Source: an uncultured Eubacteriales bacterium
Lineage (GTDB): Bacteria > Bacillota > Clostridia > Oscillospirales > CAG-272
Length of the DNA: 64,000 bases
Assembly (NCBI GenBank): GCA_934402395.1
Contig: CAKRTQ010000014.1
Coordinates: 1 to 64,000, forward strand
Reading direction: 5' to 3'
The first letter of the stretch is position 1, and each line of letters opens with the position of its first letter. Position numbers and translations under genes: made by a program. The notes under the pieces were generated by a model that saw only the letters and a program-made list of their open reading frames with translations, was not told where the DNA came from and searched no databases. Below are positions 9,462 to 19,700 of the stretch, piece after piece.

Positions 9462-10850
9462 ATGAAGACAAAAAGATTTTTTGCCGTAACGCTTGTGCTG
9501 GCAATGCTCGCGGTGCTTTGCGCCTGCAATACGACCGGCAGCGGTGACGGTTCCTCGCCCCCCGCAGCAACCACTCCCGCACCTGCGGCATCATCATCGG
9601 ATGTCGTGACCGATGCACCCACGTCCCCGGTGACCGAAAAGCCCGCGACAGAAGCCCCTGCGGTAAGCACCGCCCCCGAGACAACGGCTGCTCCCGCAAT
9701 CGAAGCCCCCGCGCAGATAGACGGCGTTTACCAGATCGGCTCTGTGGATGATCTCATGTGGATATCGTCAAACGGTCCGCGCGACGGCAAGTACGTTCTC
9801 ACCGCCGATATCGAATTCAACCTTACCGAAGGCTACGAAAAATGGTCGATAGACAACCAGCCCAAAAACGCTTTCGTTCCGATAGGAAATCAGGTAATTC
9901 CCTTTACCGGAAGCTTTGACGGCGCAGGTCATGTGATAACGGGTCTTTATGTGTTCGGTCCGGAATTCACCGGTATGTTCGGCTACATAAACGGTGCCGT
10001 TATCGAAAATCTTGTGATAGGCGAAGGTCTTATCTGCTCTGCCGATTCAAACGTCGGCGCATTCTTCGGCGGATTTGACGGCGAGGGCAATATCATCCGC
10101 GGATGCGTGAACTACGCAAACGTGATAGGCAACGCTTATGTCGGCGGTATCGCAGGCAAATACGCCTCCTCCGCCAGCGCGCGCCTTACGATCGAGAACT
10201 GCGTCAATCACGGCAACGTCACCGCCACAAAGAAATCCCATGCACTTTATGTCGGCGGCATAATTCCCGCCATCGTGGGCGTACAGGTCAAGTCCTGCGC
10301 CAACTTCGGCACCGTTTCGGCAGGCATAGTCGGCGATGCATCATACGCCGAAAAGGGCTGCGCCATCATCGGCGGAATTGCCGGAGTCATGAGCGGCAGC
10401 GGCGGAGACGCCAGCGTTATCGACTGCTACAACAAGGGCGATGTCATAAGCTGCAACGCCGGCGCCAACAACGGCACCAGCGCAATAGCGGGCATAATAG
10501 GCAGAATGAACACTGCGCCGGACGGTTTCACCTGCGTGATAAAGAACTGTTACAGCACGGGCAATGTTTACGTTATGTCTCCCGATTCCCGTGAGCTCAG
10601 CGCAAGCTGCTCCACCAAGAGCGGCGACGATTACGCCGAAAACGTTTACGCGAGCGGCAAAGTCCTTATCTGGAACACCGAGACCGAAAACACGAACGCC
10701 ACCGTTCCCGCCTGCGGAGCCCCCGAGGTCAACATCGGCATAGGCGCATCCACAGCCATGAACTTCGGATCCGATGCCTGGGAGGACACCATGGATAACA
10801 CTCCCATACTCAAGGGTATACCTGCGGCGCACCAGAACACCGTAGCATAA
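9462..10850 (+). CDS. GLUG-motif lipoprotein
   Basis: A 462-residue lipoprotein with lipobox VLCAC (C22), then a Pro/Thr/Ala-rich linker (about residues 25-85) typical of surface stalks. From GVYQIGSVDDLMWISSN onward the sequence is a series of GLUG-type beta repeats: FTGSFDGAGHVITGLYVFG, VGAFFGGFDGEGNIIRGCVN, YVGGIAGKYA, VGGIIPAIVG and IIGGIAGVMSG. Such repeats build a beta-solenoid in adhesins and carbohydrate-binding surface proteins. AAAGGAG lies just upstream of the ATG. It is co-transcribed with the metallo-beta-lactamase lipoprotein, and its stop overlaps the first base of the terminator hairpin. Confidence 0.8.
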   Translation: MKTKRFFAVTLVLAMLAVLCACNTTGSGDGSSPPAATTPAPAASSSDVVTDAPTSPVTEKPATEAPAVSTAPETTAAPAIEAPAQIDGVYQIGSVDDLMWISSNGPRDGKYVLTADIEFNLTEGYEKWSIDNQPKNAFVPIGNQVIPFTGSFDGAGHVITGLYVFGPEFTGMFGYINGAVIENLVIGEGLICSADSNVGAFFGGFDGEGNIIRGCVNYANVIGNAYVGGIAGKYASSASARLTIENCVNHGNVTATKKSHALYVGGIIPAIVGVQVKSCANFGTVSAGIVGDASYAEKGCAIIGGIAGVMSGSGGDASVIDCYNKGDVISCNAGANNGTSAIAGIIGRMNTAPDGFTCVIKNCYSTGNVYVMSPDSRELSASCSTKSGDDYAENVYASGKVLIWNTETENTNATVPACGAPEVNIGIGASTAMNFGSDAWEDTMDNTPILKGIPAAHQNTVA

Positions 10851-10893
10851 AAGCAATAGGCTGTCACGCTAACGCGTGGCAGCCCATTGCTTT
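10850..10893. terminator. terminator hairpin, class-2 core
   Basis: 20-bp arms (left AAAGCAATAGGCTGTCACGC, right GCGTGGCAGCCCATTGCTTT) that pair with two G-T wobbles around TAAC. A member of the GGCTGYCACGC family. It begins in the stop codon of the GLUG gene. Confidence 0.75.
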
Positions 10894-10926
10894 CAGGTTT
10901 TTGGGGCGGCAAAACGACCAACGGCG

Positions 10927-10969
10927 AATGGGTGTTGAAAAACTCATTTTGAGTTTTTCAACACCCATT
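10927..10969. terminator. terminator hairpin, class-1 core
   Basis: Perfect 20-bp arms (left AATGGGTGTTGAAAAACTCA) around TTT, 34 bases after the class-2 hairpin. It is positioned between two convergent genes, so each gene appears to have its own terminator. Confidence 0.75.
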
Positions 10970-10985
10970 TCAGTTTATTTGCTAT

Positions 10986-12032
10986 TCACCATCTGTCGCT
11001 GCCGTCATTGGGAATGACCTGTTTCACGGCGGCAATGGCGCATTCTATCATGCTGTCATCGGGTTCGCGTGTGGTTATATGCTGGAGCCACATTCCCGGC
11101 GCGGAGATGATACGGGTGAACAGATTGTCATGTCTGCCCGCAAGCTTGAGAAGCTCATAGCCTACGCCCATTATGAGCGGGAGCAGCAGGATCCCGATAG
11201 CGGAGCGAAGCACAACGTTCAGCGCACGGCTGTCAACAAGATGCGTCGGTATGAACATGGTAATGAATATTGAAACGAGCACCATAAGTATCAGGAACGA
11301 TGTTCCGCAGCGCGGGTGGAAGCGGCGCTGCTCCCTCACGTTTTCAACGGTCAGCTCAAGCCCCTTTTCATAGCAGAAAATGGTCTTATGCTCCGCGCCG
11401 TGATACATGAATGTACGTTTTATATCCTTCATCAGCGAGATAAGGGCCATGTAAGCCACGAGAATAATTATCTTCAGAATGCCCGTGAACGCCGCGCGTA
11501 TCAGCGACCAGCCGTACCCGGAGCTGCCGAGCACGGGGAATGCACGCGTGAGAAGCTCGTAAAGAGTCTCGGGGATGACCTTGAAGAGCACCACCGCCAG
11601 CACCACGCCGATTATCGCGGAGCAGGTCATAAGCGCCGTCATGGCGCCAGAGGATATCCCGCCGACCTTTTTTTCTTCTTTTCCCACTTCTTCCTTTTCG
11701 GCTTTCTTCTCTTCCTCGCCCGCTTCCGCCTCATTTCCGGCTTCCGGAGCAGTTCCGTCAAGTCCCGCGATCTCAGCCGAGCGCATGAGAGTTTTGTAAC
11801 CCGCGATCATTGAATCGACAAAGTTGAACACGCCGCGTATTATCGGCAGTTTGGTGATACGGGGGCGTGTATTCTGCTTGTTCTGCCATTCTTCAAGGCA
11901 AATGCTGCCGTCGGGACGGCGCACAGCCATTGCGGTTCTGGCAGGACCGCGCATCATAATGCCCTCAATAAGTGCCTGACCGCCGATTGATGTCTTTATC
12001 GCGGCACGGCTTTTTTCATTTTTATCCGACAT
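10986..12032 (-). CDS. DUF1385 (YqhQ-like) membrane protein
   Basis: A 348-residue protein of the DUF1385 family (Bacillus YqhQ). The family hallmark IGGQALIEGIMMRGP opens the protein after a short charged N-terminus, and MYHGAEHKTIFCYE (near residue 225) is the second conserved block. Four to five hydrophobic segments follow around ALMTCSAIIGVVLAVVLF, ILKIIILVAYMALISL, FLILMVLVSIFITMF and IGILLLPLIMGVGYELL. A Glu/Lys-rich insertion (about residues 100-130) lies before the first span. ATG 12032 follows AAAGGAA; the longer upstream frame lacks a site. Function is unknown, though family members usually neighbour translation and sporulation genes. Here it is divergent from spo0A. Confidence 0.85.
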   Translation of the reverse strand: MSDKNEKSRAAIKTSIGGQALIEGIMMRGPARTAMAVRRPDGSICLEEWQNKQNTRPRITKLPIIRGVFNFVDSMIAGYKTLMRSAEIAGLDGTAPEAGNEAEAGEEEKKAEKEEVGKEEKKVGGISSGAMTALMTCSAIIGVVLAVVLFKVIPETLYELLTRAFPVLGSSGYGWSLIRAAFTGILKIIILVAYMALISLMKDIKRTFMYHGAEHKTIFCYEKGLELTVENVREQRRFHPRCGTSFLILMVLVSIFITMFIPTHLVDSRALNVVLRSAIGILLLPLIMGVGYELLKLAGRHDNLFTRIISAPGMWLQHITTREPDDSMIECAIAAVKQVIPNDGSDRW

Positions 12033-12293
12033 ATTGATATTCCTTTCAAGCCGCACACTGCGGCAGTATCTATTATAATCTATTTTTATGAACCCTTGAT
12101 GAATTATGATTTCCATGATAATTAATATGCGCGGACAGTGCTCGCGCTCCGGTTCGTCATGAAACGGCAAAACACTACATATTGTTGTTCCGAACTTCAA
12201 AAAACGGCACATTTAGAGTTTTTTAATAGATTTTTTGGTAAATATCAACAGTTGGAGCACTTGAATTTTGTGCAGTTTTTTCTTCTTTTATTG

Positions 12294-12322
12294 TTACAAA
12301 TTTTGGAATTATTTGGTATAAT
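12294..12322 (+). promoter_or_regulatory. spo0A promoter
   Basis: TTACAA (12294-12299), 17-bp spacer, TATAAT (12317-12322). TTGTCAAA at 12327-12334 resembles the Spo0A box core (TTTGTCRAA), which would allow autoregulation. The box call is weak because it rests on a single 8-base match. Confidence 0.6.
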
Positions 12323-12360
12323 ATTCTTGTCAAATCCCAGTACATAACGGAGGAAGAAGA

Positions 12361-13140
12361 ATGGATAACACGACAAAGATAATAATAGCGGATGAAAACG
12401 CGCAAATGCGCAAAACAATGTGCGACGGTCTGCGCCGCGCAGGATTCGGAGCTGTCTATGAAGCCTCGAACGGCGAGGAAGCCCTGGAGCTCATCTCGCG
12501 CGTTCATCCGGCAGTGGCGTTGGTGGACGTTTGGCTGTCAAAGCTTGACGGCATAGGTGTTGTGCGCGGCGCGCGGACAATGAACTTTGCGCCGGACAGC
12601 GCGCCCGCATTCATCGTGCTTTCGGCAGTACCGAATCAGAATGTTTTTGTTGAGGCTATGAACGCAGGCGCCAAGATGTGTCTTATCAAGCCGGTCGATT
12701 GCACCAGTCTTGCCGATCACATAAGAAGCATACAGGCATCCGCAGCATCGCAGGGGCGCGCATCTTCTGTCGATCCCGACCGCACGCCCGACATTGAGAC
12801 CCAGGTAACGAAAATAATTCATCAGATAGGCGTGCCCGCGCACATAAAGGGCTACCAATATCTGCGCACGGCAATACTTATGACGGTGCGGGACAATGAC
12901 GTGATAAACTCGGTGACAAAGGTGCTTTACCCCACAGTGGCAAAGAAGTATCAGACCACCACCTCGCGCGTCGAGCGTGCTATACGCCACGCAATAGAGG
13001 TCGCGTGGGACCGCGGCGATGTTGAAACGCTGAATTCATATTTCGGCTACACAATCCAGAACAACCGGGGCAAGCCGACAAACTCCGAATTCATTGCAAT
13101 GATCGCAGACAATCTGCGGCTGAAATACAAGCTGTATTGA
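12361..13140 (+). CDS. spo0A: sporulation master regulator Spo0A
   Basis: A 259-residue response regulator that commits cells to sporulation after phosphorelay or orphan-kinase phosphorylation. The N-terminal receiver has acidic pocket D11/E12, phospho-acceptor D56 ([12 protein letters not shown]) and the conserved IKPVD lysine. A linker (about 125-145) leads to the Spo0A-specific DNA-binding domain: [24 protein letters not shown] block, [20 protein letters not shown] (recognition helix) and [10 protein letters not shown]. Length and domain order match known Spo0A. GGAGGA precedes the ATG. It is transcribed alone and ends at a class-1 hairpin. Confidence 0.97.
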   Translation: MDNTTKIIIADENAQMRKTMCDGLRRAGFGAVYEASNGEEALELISRVHPAVALVDVWLSKLDGIGVVRGARTMNFAPDSAPAFIVLSAVPNQNVFVEAMNAGAKMCLIKPVDCTSLADHIRSIQASAASQGRASSVDPDRTPDIETQVTKIIHQIGVPAHIKGYQYLRTAILMTVRDNDVINSVTKVLYPTVAKKYQTTTSRVERAIRHAIEVAWDRGDVETLNSYFGYTIQNNRGKPTNSEFIAMIADNLRLKYKLY

Positions 13141-13184
13141 ACCGGATACGCTAAAAACTCATTTCGCCGCCGCTGATTCCGGCA

Positions 13185-13240
13185 GCAGGGCGGTGTTAAA
13201 AAACTCAAATTGAGTTTTTTAACACCGCCCTGCTTTATTT
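13185..13240. terminator. bidirectional terminator, class-1 core
   Basis: Perfect 24-bp arms (GCAGGGCGGTGTTAAAAAAC... at 13185-13208 against 13210-13233) around one central A, followed by a T-rich run on the + strand. Located between convergent spo0A and the flippase gene. Confidence 0.85.
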
Positions 13241-14822
13241 ATTTGGAATGCACTCTTATTGACCTTCTGATCCACCCGGAAAGCTCGCCGTCTACACCGC
13301 CCGTGGCGCGCAGGAATGCGGCGAAGAATACAAGATCAAGTCCCATATGACAGGCAAGCGTGACGGCAGCGGGGCACCCTGCCGGAGGCGCAGGCAGGAC
13401 CATAAGCAGCAGCCTTGCAACGGCAGCCGCGCCTATTGCCGACAAAACGGGTGAGAATATCCAGCACAGAATGCGCGGCCGCATTGCGCTGACGCGCAAA
13501 AGACGCGCGGCACTGAGCGCAAAATTTATGATCTCGCTTATATAAAGCACCGCTATGTATCCGGAAAGTCCGAATTCGGGCAGAAGCAGATAGACCAGCA
13601 ATGCCGACAATGCGGCATCCGCTATATTGACATTCATCGTGTACACCTGCTCGCCAAGTCCCTTGAGCATTGAATCGGTAACGGTATCAAGATACATGAC
13701 CGGCATGAGCGGTCCGAGCAGGCGGATGAGCCGCGCCGCCTCGTCCGAGCCGTAAAGCGCAAGTCCGAGCTCATCGGCAAAGCAGATGAGAAGCCCCGCC
13801 ACTCCGACGCCGAAGATCACCGTGAGCCGCCACACGCGCCCCGATATATAACTTATACGATGCCTCTGTCCCAGCGATGCGGCAGCGGTAAATTCGGGGA
13901 TGAGCAGTCCCGTAAACGAATAGATCACCGCATACGGAAACATGACCACCGGCATGACCATAGCTGTGAGCATTCCGTACTCGGCAAGTGCGGCACCGCG
14001 CGCCGCGCCGTATTTTTCAAGTCCCGCCGGAATGAGGATGTGTTCGACCGTTGTAAGCCCCGAACGCACGTATGCGCTGAGCGACACCGGAACAGCCGTC
14101 ATAAGCAGTCTTTTTGTGCTTTCGCGTCCGCTTATGCGCGACCTGCCCTTGCCGATATGACGTGCAAGGTCGATCTTATACAGAGCATACCCTATGGCGC
14201 AGGAGACTATCTCGGATATCGCTCCGCCGAGTACGAGCGCTGTACAGCAATACTCCGCCCCGAGCGGCAAAAGACGCATCAGCAGCAGCGACACCGCGCC
14301 GATTTTCACAGCCTGCTCCGCGACCTGTGTGAGTGCGCTCTTCCAGACCCGCCTGACCGCCGAAAAATATCCCGAAAGTGCAGACGATACCGATATTGCC
14401 GGCAGCGATATTCCGAGCAGGCGCAGCGGCATCACCGTGCGTGCGTCGCAAAGCACACGCGTTCCGATGACCCCGGCGCACGTTATCAGCAGGATCGCCG
14501 CCGCGCTGCCGAACGATGCCGCGTATATGAGCGCACGCCGCAAAGCGGCGCGCGCCGTGCCGCCGCCTTCCCGCTCGCCGACTCCCAACGCCTCGGCTAC
14601 CGTGCGCGCTGCGGCAAGATTGACCCCCGATGTGGCAAGCGTCAGTGCAAAGCCCCACACGCCGGTGCAAAGCGAGTAAAGTCCCATTACCTCCGCGCCG
14701 ACGCGGTTTGATATCCACACGCTGAAGCTCACGCCGACGGTACGCATCACTATTGCAGCCAAAGACATGAGAAGCGAATTGTATATGAGCACACCCGCCC
14801 TGCTCTGTTCCTTTTCCGGCAT
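13239..14822 (-). CDS. SpoVB-like oligosaccharide flippase (MATE/MVF superfamily)
   Basis: A 527-residue polytopic membrane protein with about 12-14 hydrophobic segments. The N-terminus (YNSLLMSLAAIVMRTVGVSF, then NRVGAEVMGLYSLCTGVWGF) and the central SRISGRESTKRLLMTAVPVSLSAYV block are typical of the stage V sporulation protein B branch of the polysaccharide flippases. Such proteins move lipid-linked precursors across the membrane during cortex or wall synthesis. GAGGAAAG precedes the ATG. Proximity to spo0A fits a sporulation role, but vegetative paralogues (MurJ/YtgP-like) exist, so the precise role is inferred. Confidence 0.8.
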   Translation of the reverse strand: MPEKEQSRAGVLIYNSLLMSLAAIVMRTVGVSFSVWISNRVGAEVMGLYSLCTGVWGFALTLATSGVNLAAARTVAEALGVGEREGGGTARAALRRALIYAASFGSAAAILLITCAGVIGTRVLCDARTVMPLRLLGISLPAISVSSALSGYFSAVRRVWKSALTQVAEQAVKIGAVSLLLMRLLPLGAEYCCTALVLGGAISEIVSCAIGYALYKIDLARHIGKGRSRISGRESTKRLLMTAVPVSLSAYVRSGLTTVEHILIPAGLEKYGAARGAALAEYGMLTAMVMPVVMFPYAVIYSFTGLLIPEFTAAASLGQRHRISYISGRVWRLTVIFGVGVAGLLICFADELGLALYGSDEAARLIRLLGPLMPVMYLDTVTDSMLKGLGEQVYTMNVNIADAALSALLVYLLLPEFGLSGYIAVLYISEIINFALSAARLLRVSAMRPRILCWIFSPVLSAIGAAAVARLLLMVLPAPPAGCPAAVTLACHMGLDLVFFAAFLRATGGVDGELSGWIRRSIRVHSK

Positions 14823-14886
14823 TTTCTTTCCTCGTAAAAAAATATTCCGGAATAATTTTATGCCGGCTGCACCGCAAAAATGAGTC

Positions 14887-15294
14887 TCAGCCGCCGAATA
14901 TCCGCCTGCGCATCACATCGCAGAGCGGAAAGACCGCAAAACAGAGCAAAAACCACAGCACGGAGTACGGCAGGCATATCTGCCCCCAAAGGGACAGCGG
15001 CACGCCGCTGTAATCCCACACGCCAAGTCCCATACGGAGATTCACTATGCATCCCGTTACAAGCTCGGCGGCGGTAACGATACACGCGCCGACCAATGCG
15101 CGCACTGCCAGCGGATGCACGCGGAAGCGCGGAGATCCCTCCATTATATACATAACGTAAAAACACACGGCGCCGCATATCGCCATTGAAATATGCGTAT
15201 ACCCGCGCCACGCGACTTCAATGGCGCAATATACCGTTCCACCGGTGAGCAGCACCAGCGCAGCCTTTGCCGCCGCAGACATGACCTTCTCCAT
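14887..15294 (-). CDS. putative ABC-transporter type IV (PF06541) membrane protein
   Basis: A 135-residue protein with four predicted membrane helices (about residues 7-25, 30-45, 55-75, 100-120). The stretch VWDYSGVPLSLWGQICLPYS followed by VLWFLLCFAVFP is the signature of the 'putative ABC-transporter type IV' family (CmpB-like). ATG 15294 has GGAGGG seven bases upstream and is preferred to the in-frame start 51 bases earlier. It lies 64 bases downstream of the start of the flippase gene, same strand. Function of the family is unknown. Confidence 0.65.
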   Translation of the reverse strand: MEKVMSAAAKAALVLLTGGTVYCAIEVAWRGYTHISMAICGAVCFYVMYIMEGSPRFRVHPLAVRALVGACIVTAAELVTGCIVNLRMGLGVWDYSGVPLSLWGQICLPYSVLWFLLCFAVFPLCDVMRRRIFGG

Positions 15295-15362
15295 ATCGAT
15301 CCCTCCACCCTCGGATTTTTGCCGCTTCTTTTGCCGATAATACAAAAAAAGCGATTTTTTTA

Positions 15363-15391
15363 TTGCAACACAGCCCCAAATGCTGTATAAT
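15363..15391 (+). promoter_or_regulatory. rhaA operon promoter
   Basis: TTGCAA (15363-15368), 17-bp spacer, TATAAT (15386-15391). Confidence 0.65.
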
Positions 15392-15428
15392 AGTCTCAGT
15401 AAACTGACTGAAAGGCTGGTATACAGTT

Positions 15429-16685
15429 ATGAATGAAAATATGATCTATCGGGCGGCGCGCGAGCGTTACGCCGCAATAGGGACCGACACCGAGGCGGCT
15501 ATCGCAACCCTTCTCGGGACCTCCGTTTCAATGCACTGCTGGCAGGGAGACGATGTGCGCGGCTTTGAAGGCGCCACGTCTCTTGACGGCGGCATTCAGG
15601 CTACGGGCAACTATCCCGGCGCGGCGCGCACGCCGGCGGAGCTGATGCGGGATATCGACATGGCTCTTTCCCTCATTCCCGGCAGACACCGCATAAACAT
15701 TCACGCCTCTTATGCGATATTCGGCGACGGCGAGCGCGCCGACCGCGACGCCCTTCGTCCCGAGCACTTTGCCGAATGGGTAAAGTTTGCCAACGAGCGC
15801 GGACTCGGCATTGACTTCAACCCGACGTTTTTCTCACATCCCATGGCTGCATCCGGGCTCACCCTCTCGAACCCCGATGAGAAGGTGCGCGGGTTCTGGA
15901 TACGCCACGGCATTGCCTGCCTGCGCATTTCGGAATATTTTGCCCGCGAGACCGGCAAAAAGTGCCTCATGAACATCTGGATACCGGACGGCTACAAGGA
16001 TACGCCTGCCGACCGTCAGGGTCCGCGCCGCCGCTTTGCAGACTCGCTCGACCGCATTTTGGGCGCGGGTTACGACCGTGACCTTGTTGACGTTTCGCTC
16101 GAATCCAAGGTATTTGGGATCGGCGTGGAGTCCTACACGGTAGGTTCAGCCGAATTCTGCCTTGAATACAGCGCGAAAAACGGGCTGGTCCCGCTGATGG
16201 ACAACGGTCACTACCACCCCACAGAGGTGGTGAGCGACAAGATACCCTCCATGCTCCTGTTTGCCGACAAAATCGCGCTGCACGTCACGCGCGGTGTGCG
16301 TTGGGACAGCGACCATGTGGTCCTTTTTGACGATGAAACACGCGAGATCGCCAAAGAAGTGGTACGCTGCGGTGCGCTCGACCGTACATATCTCGCCCTT
16401 GACTACTTTGATGCAAGCATAAACCGCATAGCGGCATGGGTCATAGGTATGCGCAATTTTGAAAAAGCCCTGCTTTACGCCCTTCTTACACCGCACGAAA
16501 AGCTGGCGCGCCTTCAGGATGAGGGACGCTTCACTGAGCTGCTTGCGGCGCATGAGGAGCTCAAGACGCTGCCCTTCGGTGCCGTCTGGGAGGAATACTG
16601 CACACGCGCCGGCGTTCCCGCAGACGGAAGCTGGCTCGATGCCGTAAAAAAATACGAGCGCGACGTTCTGTCGTCCCGCAAATAA
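15429..16685 (+). CDS. rhaA: L-rhamnose isomerase
   Basis: A 418-residue enzyme converting L-rhamnose to L-rhamnulose (EC 5.3.1.14), first step of rhamnose catabolism in the cytoplasm. Recognisable RhaA blocks are LGTSVSMHCWQGDDVRGFE near the N-terminus, LGIDFNPTFFSHP, KCLMNIWIPDGYKD, VPLMDNGHYHPTEVVSDKI and ALHVTRGVRWDSDHVV, which contain the metal ligands and active-site residues of the TIM barrel. Length matches the family. GAAAGG precedes the ATG. The stop is 15 bases from the GH106-like gene, forming a two-gene operon for releasing and isomerising rhamnose. No rhaB/rhaD kinase or aldolase genes are adjacent. Confidence 0.93.
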   Translation: MNENMIYRAARERYAAIGTDTEAAIATLLGTSVSMHCWQGDDVRGFEGATSLDGGIQATGNYPGAARTPAELMRDIDMALSLIPGRHRINIHASYAIFGDGERADRDALRPEHFAEWVKFANERGLGIDFNPTFFSHPMAASGLTLSNPDEKVRGFWIRHGIACLRISEYFARETGKKCLMNIWIPDGYKDTPADRQGPRRRFADSLDRILGAGYDRDLVDVSLESKVFGIGVESYTVGSAEFCLEYSAKNGLVPLMDNGHYHPTEVVSDKIPSMLLFADKIALHVTRGVRWDSDHVVLFDDETREIAKEVVRCGALDRTYLALDYFDASINRIAAWVIGMRNFEKALLYALLTPHEKLARLQDEGRFTELLAAHEELKTLPFGAVWEEYCTRAGVPADGSWLDAVKKYERDVLSSRK

Positions 16686-16700
16686 AAAGCGAGGTGCAAT

Positions 16701-19700
16701 ATGCTTTACCCGAAAAACAAAGAAGACAGACTTTCCCCGGAGCTTTTTTCCGCTCCCACCTGCGAATACCGCGGTGCGCCCTTCTGGGCGTGGAACTGCC
16801 GTCTTGAGCGCGACGAGCTGCTTCGCCAGGCAGAGGTCCTCGGCGAAATGGGCTTCGGCGGCTATCATATGCACGTGCGTTCGGGCATGGCAACGCCTTA
16901 CCTCGGCGATGAGTTCATGTCCCTCATACGCGCCTGTGTGGACAAGGCAGAAAAAAGCCATATGCTCGCATGGCTCTATGACGAGGACCGCTGGCCCTCC
17001 GGATTTGCGGGCGGCATGGTAACGAAGGATGAAAAATACCGCATCCGCTACCTGCTTTTCACCCCCTTCTCTTACGAAGAGGTCGGAGGAAAGATCAGAA
17101 CGGGCAACGAGCAGGCGACCGCTCTGCGCAGCGGACTCGGCAGGCTCATCGCCCGCTATTCGGTGACGCTTGACGGCGACTGCCGCCTTGCATCGTACCG
17201 CCGCCTTGCAGACGGCGAGGGACCCGACGAGGGCGGAAGGCTCTTTTACGCATACCTTGAATCCCCGCACACGTCGCCGCGTTACAACGGCTACACATAT
17301 GTCAACACTATGGACAAAGCCGCCATCGAACGCTTTGTCGAAGTCACGCACGAAGCGTACTTACGCGAGGTCGGCGACCGCTTCGGCTCGGTCGTTCCCG
17401 CGATATTTACCGACGAACCGCAGTTCACGCACAAGCAGACGCTTAAATTCGCCTCCTCGCTTGAGGATGTCGCCCTGCCGTGGACGGACGACTTTGACGA
17501 CACCTTCCGCGCCGCCTACGGCAGCTCGGTGCTCGACCGCGTTCCCGAGCTCATATGGGAGCTGCCGGACGGCGTTTCCGCAACGAGATATCACTATCAT
17601 GACCACGCCTGCGAGCGGTTTGCCGAAGCGTTTGCCGACACGATAGGGTCGTGGTGCGACGCCCACGGGATCGCCCTTACCGGGCACATGATGAGAGAGC
17701 CCTCTCTCGGCTCCCAGACATCGGCAGTCGGCGAGGCTATGCGCTCGCTGCGCGCCTTTGCCATTCCCGGAATAGATATGCTTGCCGACAGACGCGAATA
17801 TACCACCGCCAAGCAGGCGGCGTCGGTGGCTCATCAGTACGGCCGCGAGGGCGTCATGAGCGAGCTTTACGGCGTTACCGACTGGGATTTTGATTTCCGC
17901 GGTCACAAACTTCAGGGCGACTGGCAGGCTGCACTCGGGGTTACCGTGCGTGTTCCGCACCTTTCGTGGGTATCCATGGAGGGCGAGGCAAAGCGCGATT
18001 ACCCCGCCTCGATAAACTACCAGTCCCCGTGGCACGCGAAATACCGTTATGTTGAAGACCACTTTGCGCGCGTAAACACGGCGATGACGCGCGGCACGCC
18101 AGACATTCGCGTGGGCGTCATACACCCGGTCGAATCATACTGGCTGCATTGGGGCCCCGCCGAGCAGACCGCGCTTGAGCGCGACACTCTTGACACCAAT
18201 TTCTCAAATGTGACCGAGTGGCTGCTTTTCGGCTCTGTGGACTTTGACTACATATCCGAATCGCTCCTGCCCTCTCTCTGCGAGCATGGAGGCGCTCCGC
18301 TGAGCGTGGGCAAAATGAACTACGATGTCATTATCGTTCCCGGCTGTGAAACGCTTCGCGCCACCACCTGCGAACGCCTCAGCGCCTTCCGCAAGGCGGG
18401 CGGCAGACTGATATTCATGGGCGATGCGCCGCAATATCTTGACGCCGTGCCGTCCGATATTCCCGCCGCGCTTTACAACAGCTCCGAGCACGTCGGCTTC
18501 TCGCGCGGCGCGCTGCTCGGCGCGCTCGCCTGTGACCGCACCGTTGACATCCGTCAGGCAAACGGCGAGCTTACAAACACACTTGTGCATCAGCTGCGCC
18601 GCGACGGAGACGGACTGTGGCTCTTTGTGGCGCAGGGAAAATTGCCCTACAACAAGGACATATCACGCAAGCAGAAGATAAAAATATCGGTAAAGGGCAT
18701 TTACTCCGCCACTGTCTACGACACCATGAGCGGCGAAATAAAGCCCATACGCTTCTCGCACAGCGGCGGCATGACTGTGATAACCTCCGAGCTGTGGATG
18801 CACGACAGCCTTCTTTTGCGGCTCGACACGTGCGCCGAGGATGACGCATGGCGTCCCGCACCCGCGCCGAAAACGGTTGAAGTGCCGCTGAGAGCGCCCG
18901 AATGCGTCCCCTTCTCGCTTTCCGAGTCGAACGCGCTGCTGCTCGACCGCGCAGAATTTTCTTTTGACGGCGGCGATTTTGAACCTGCCGAGGAGCTTTT
19001 GCGCATTGACACGCTGTTGCGCCGCAAGCTCGGCTGGACGCCGTGGGGCGGCAGCTCCAATCAGCCGTGGTGCATCCCCGCCGAACCGACAGAGCACACG
19101 GTAAAGCTGCGCTTCGTGATCGAAAGCAAAATACCCGTAAACGGCGCGCATCTCGCACTTGAAGCGGCAGAAGACACCGCAATAACCCTGAACGGCACAC
19201 CGGTCCCATCGGCAGTTGACGGGTACTTCACAGACCGTGCGATCAAAACGGTCCCGCTCCCCGCAATTCCCGCCGGCATGTCGGTGCTTGAGCTTGAAAT
19301 GCCCTTCGGCACCCGCACCGCCATCGAGTGGTGCTATCTCATCGGCAGCTTCGGAGTCCGCGTGACAGGCTCGCGCGCCGTTATCGAAGAACTGCCGGAG
19401 ACTCTCGGTTTCGACACGATAACGACACAGGGACTTCCCTTCTTCAGCGGCTGCGTAAGCTATTTCTTTGACGTAAACACGACCGGAGGCGATCTCTCCG
19501 TGCGGCTGCCCCAGTACCGCGCGGCAGTGTATGAATGCTCACTTGACGGCGGAGAACCTACCGTGGGTGCGTTTGCCCCCTACTCGGTGCGCTGGAACGG
19601 GGTTCCCGCAGGCAGCCACCGCGTTGAAGTAAAGCTTTATATTTCGCGCACGAATGCGTTCGGCCACGTCCACTGCGCCGACAGAAATCTTTCGTACGCA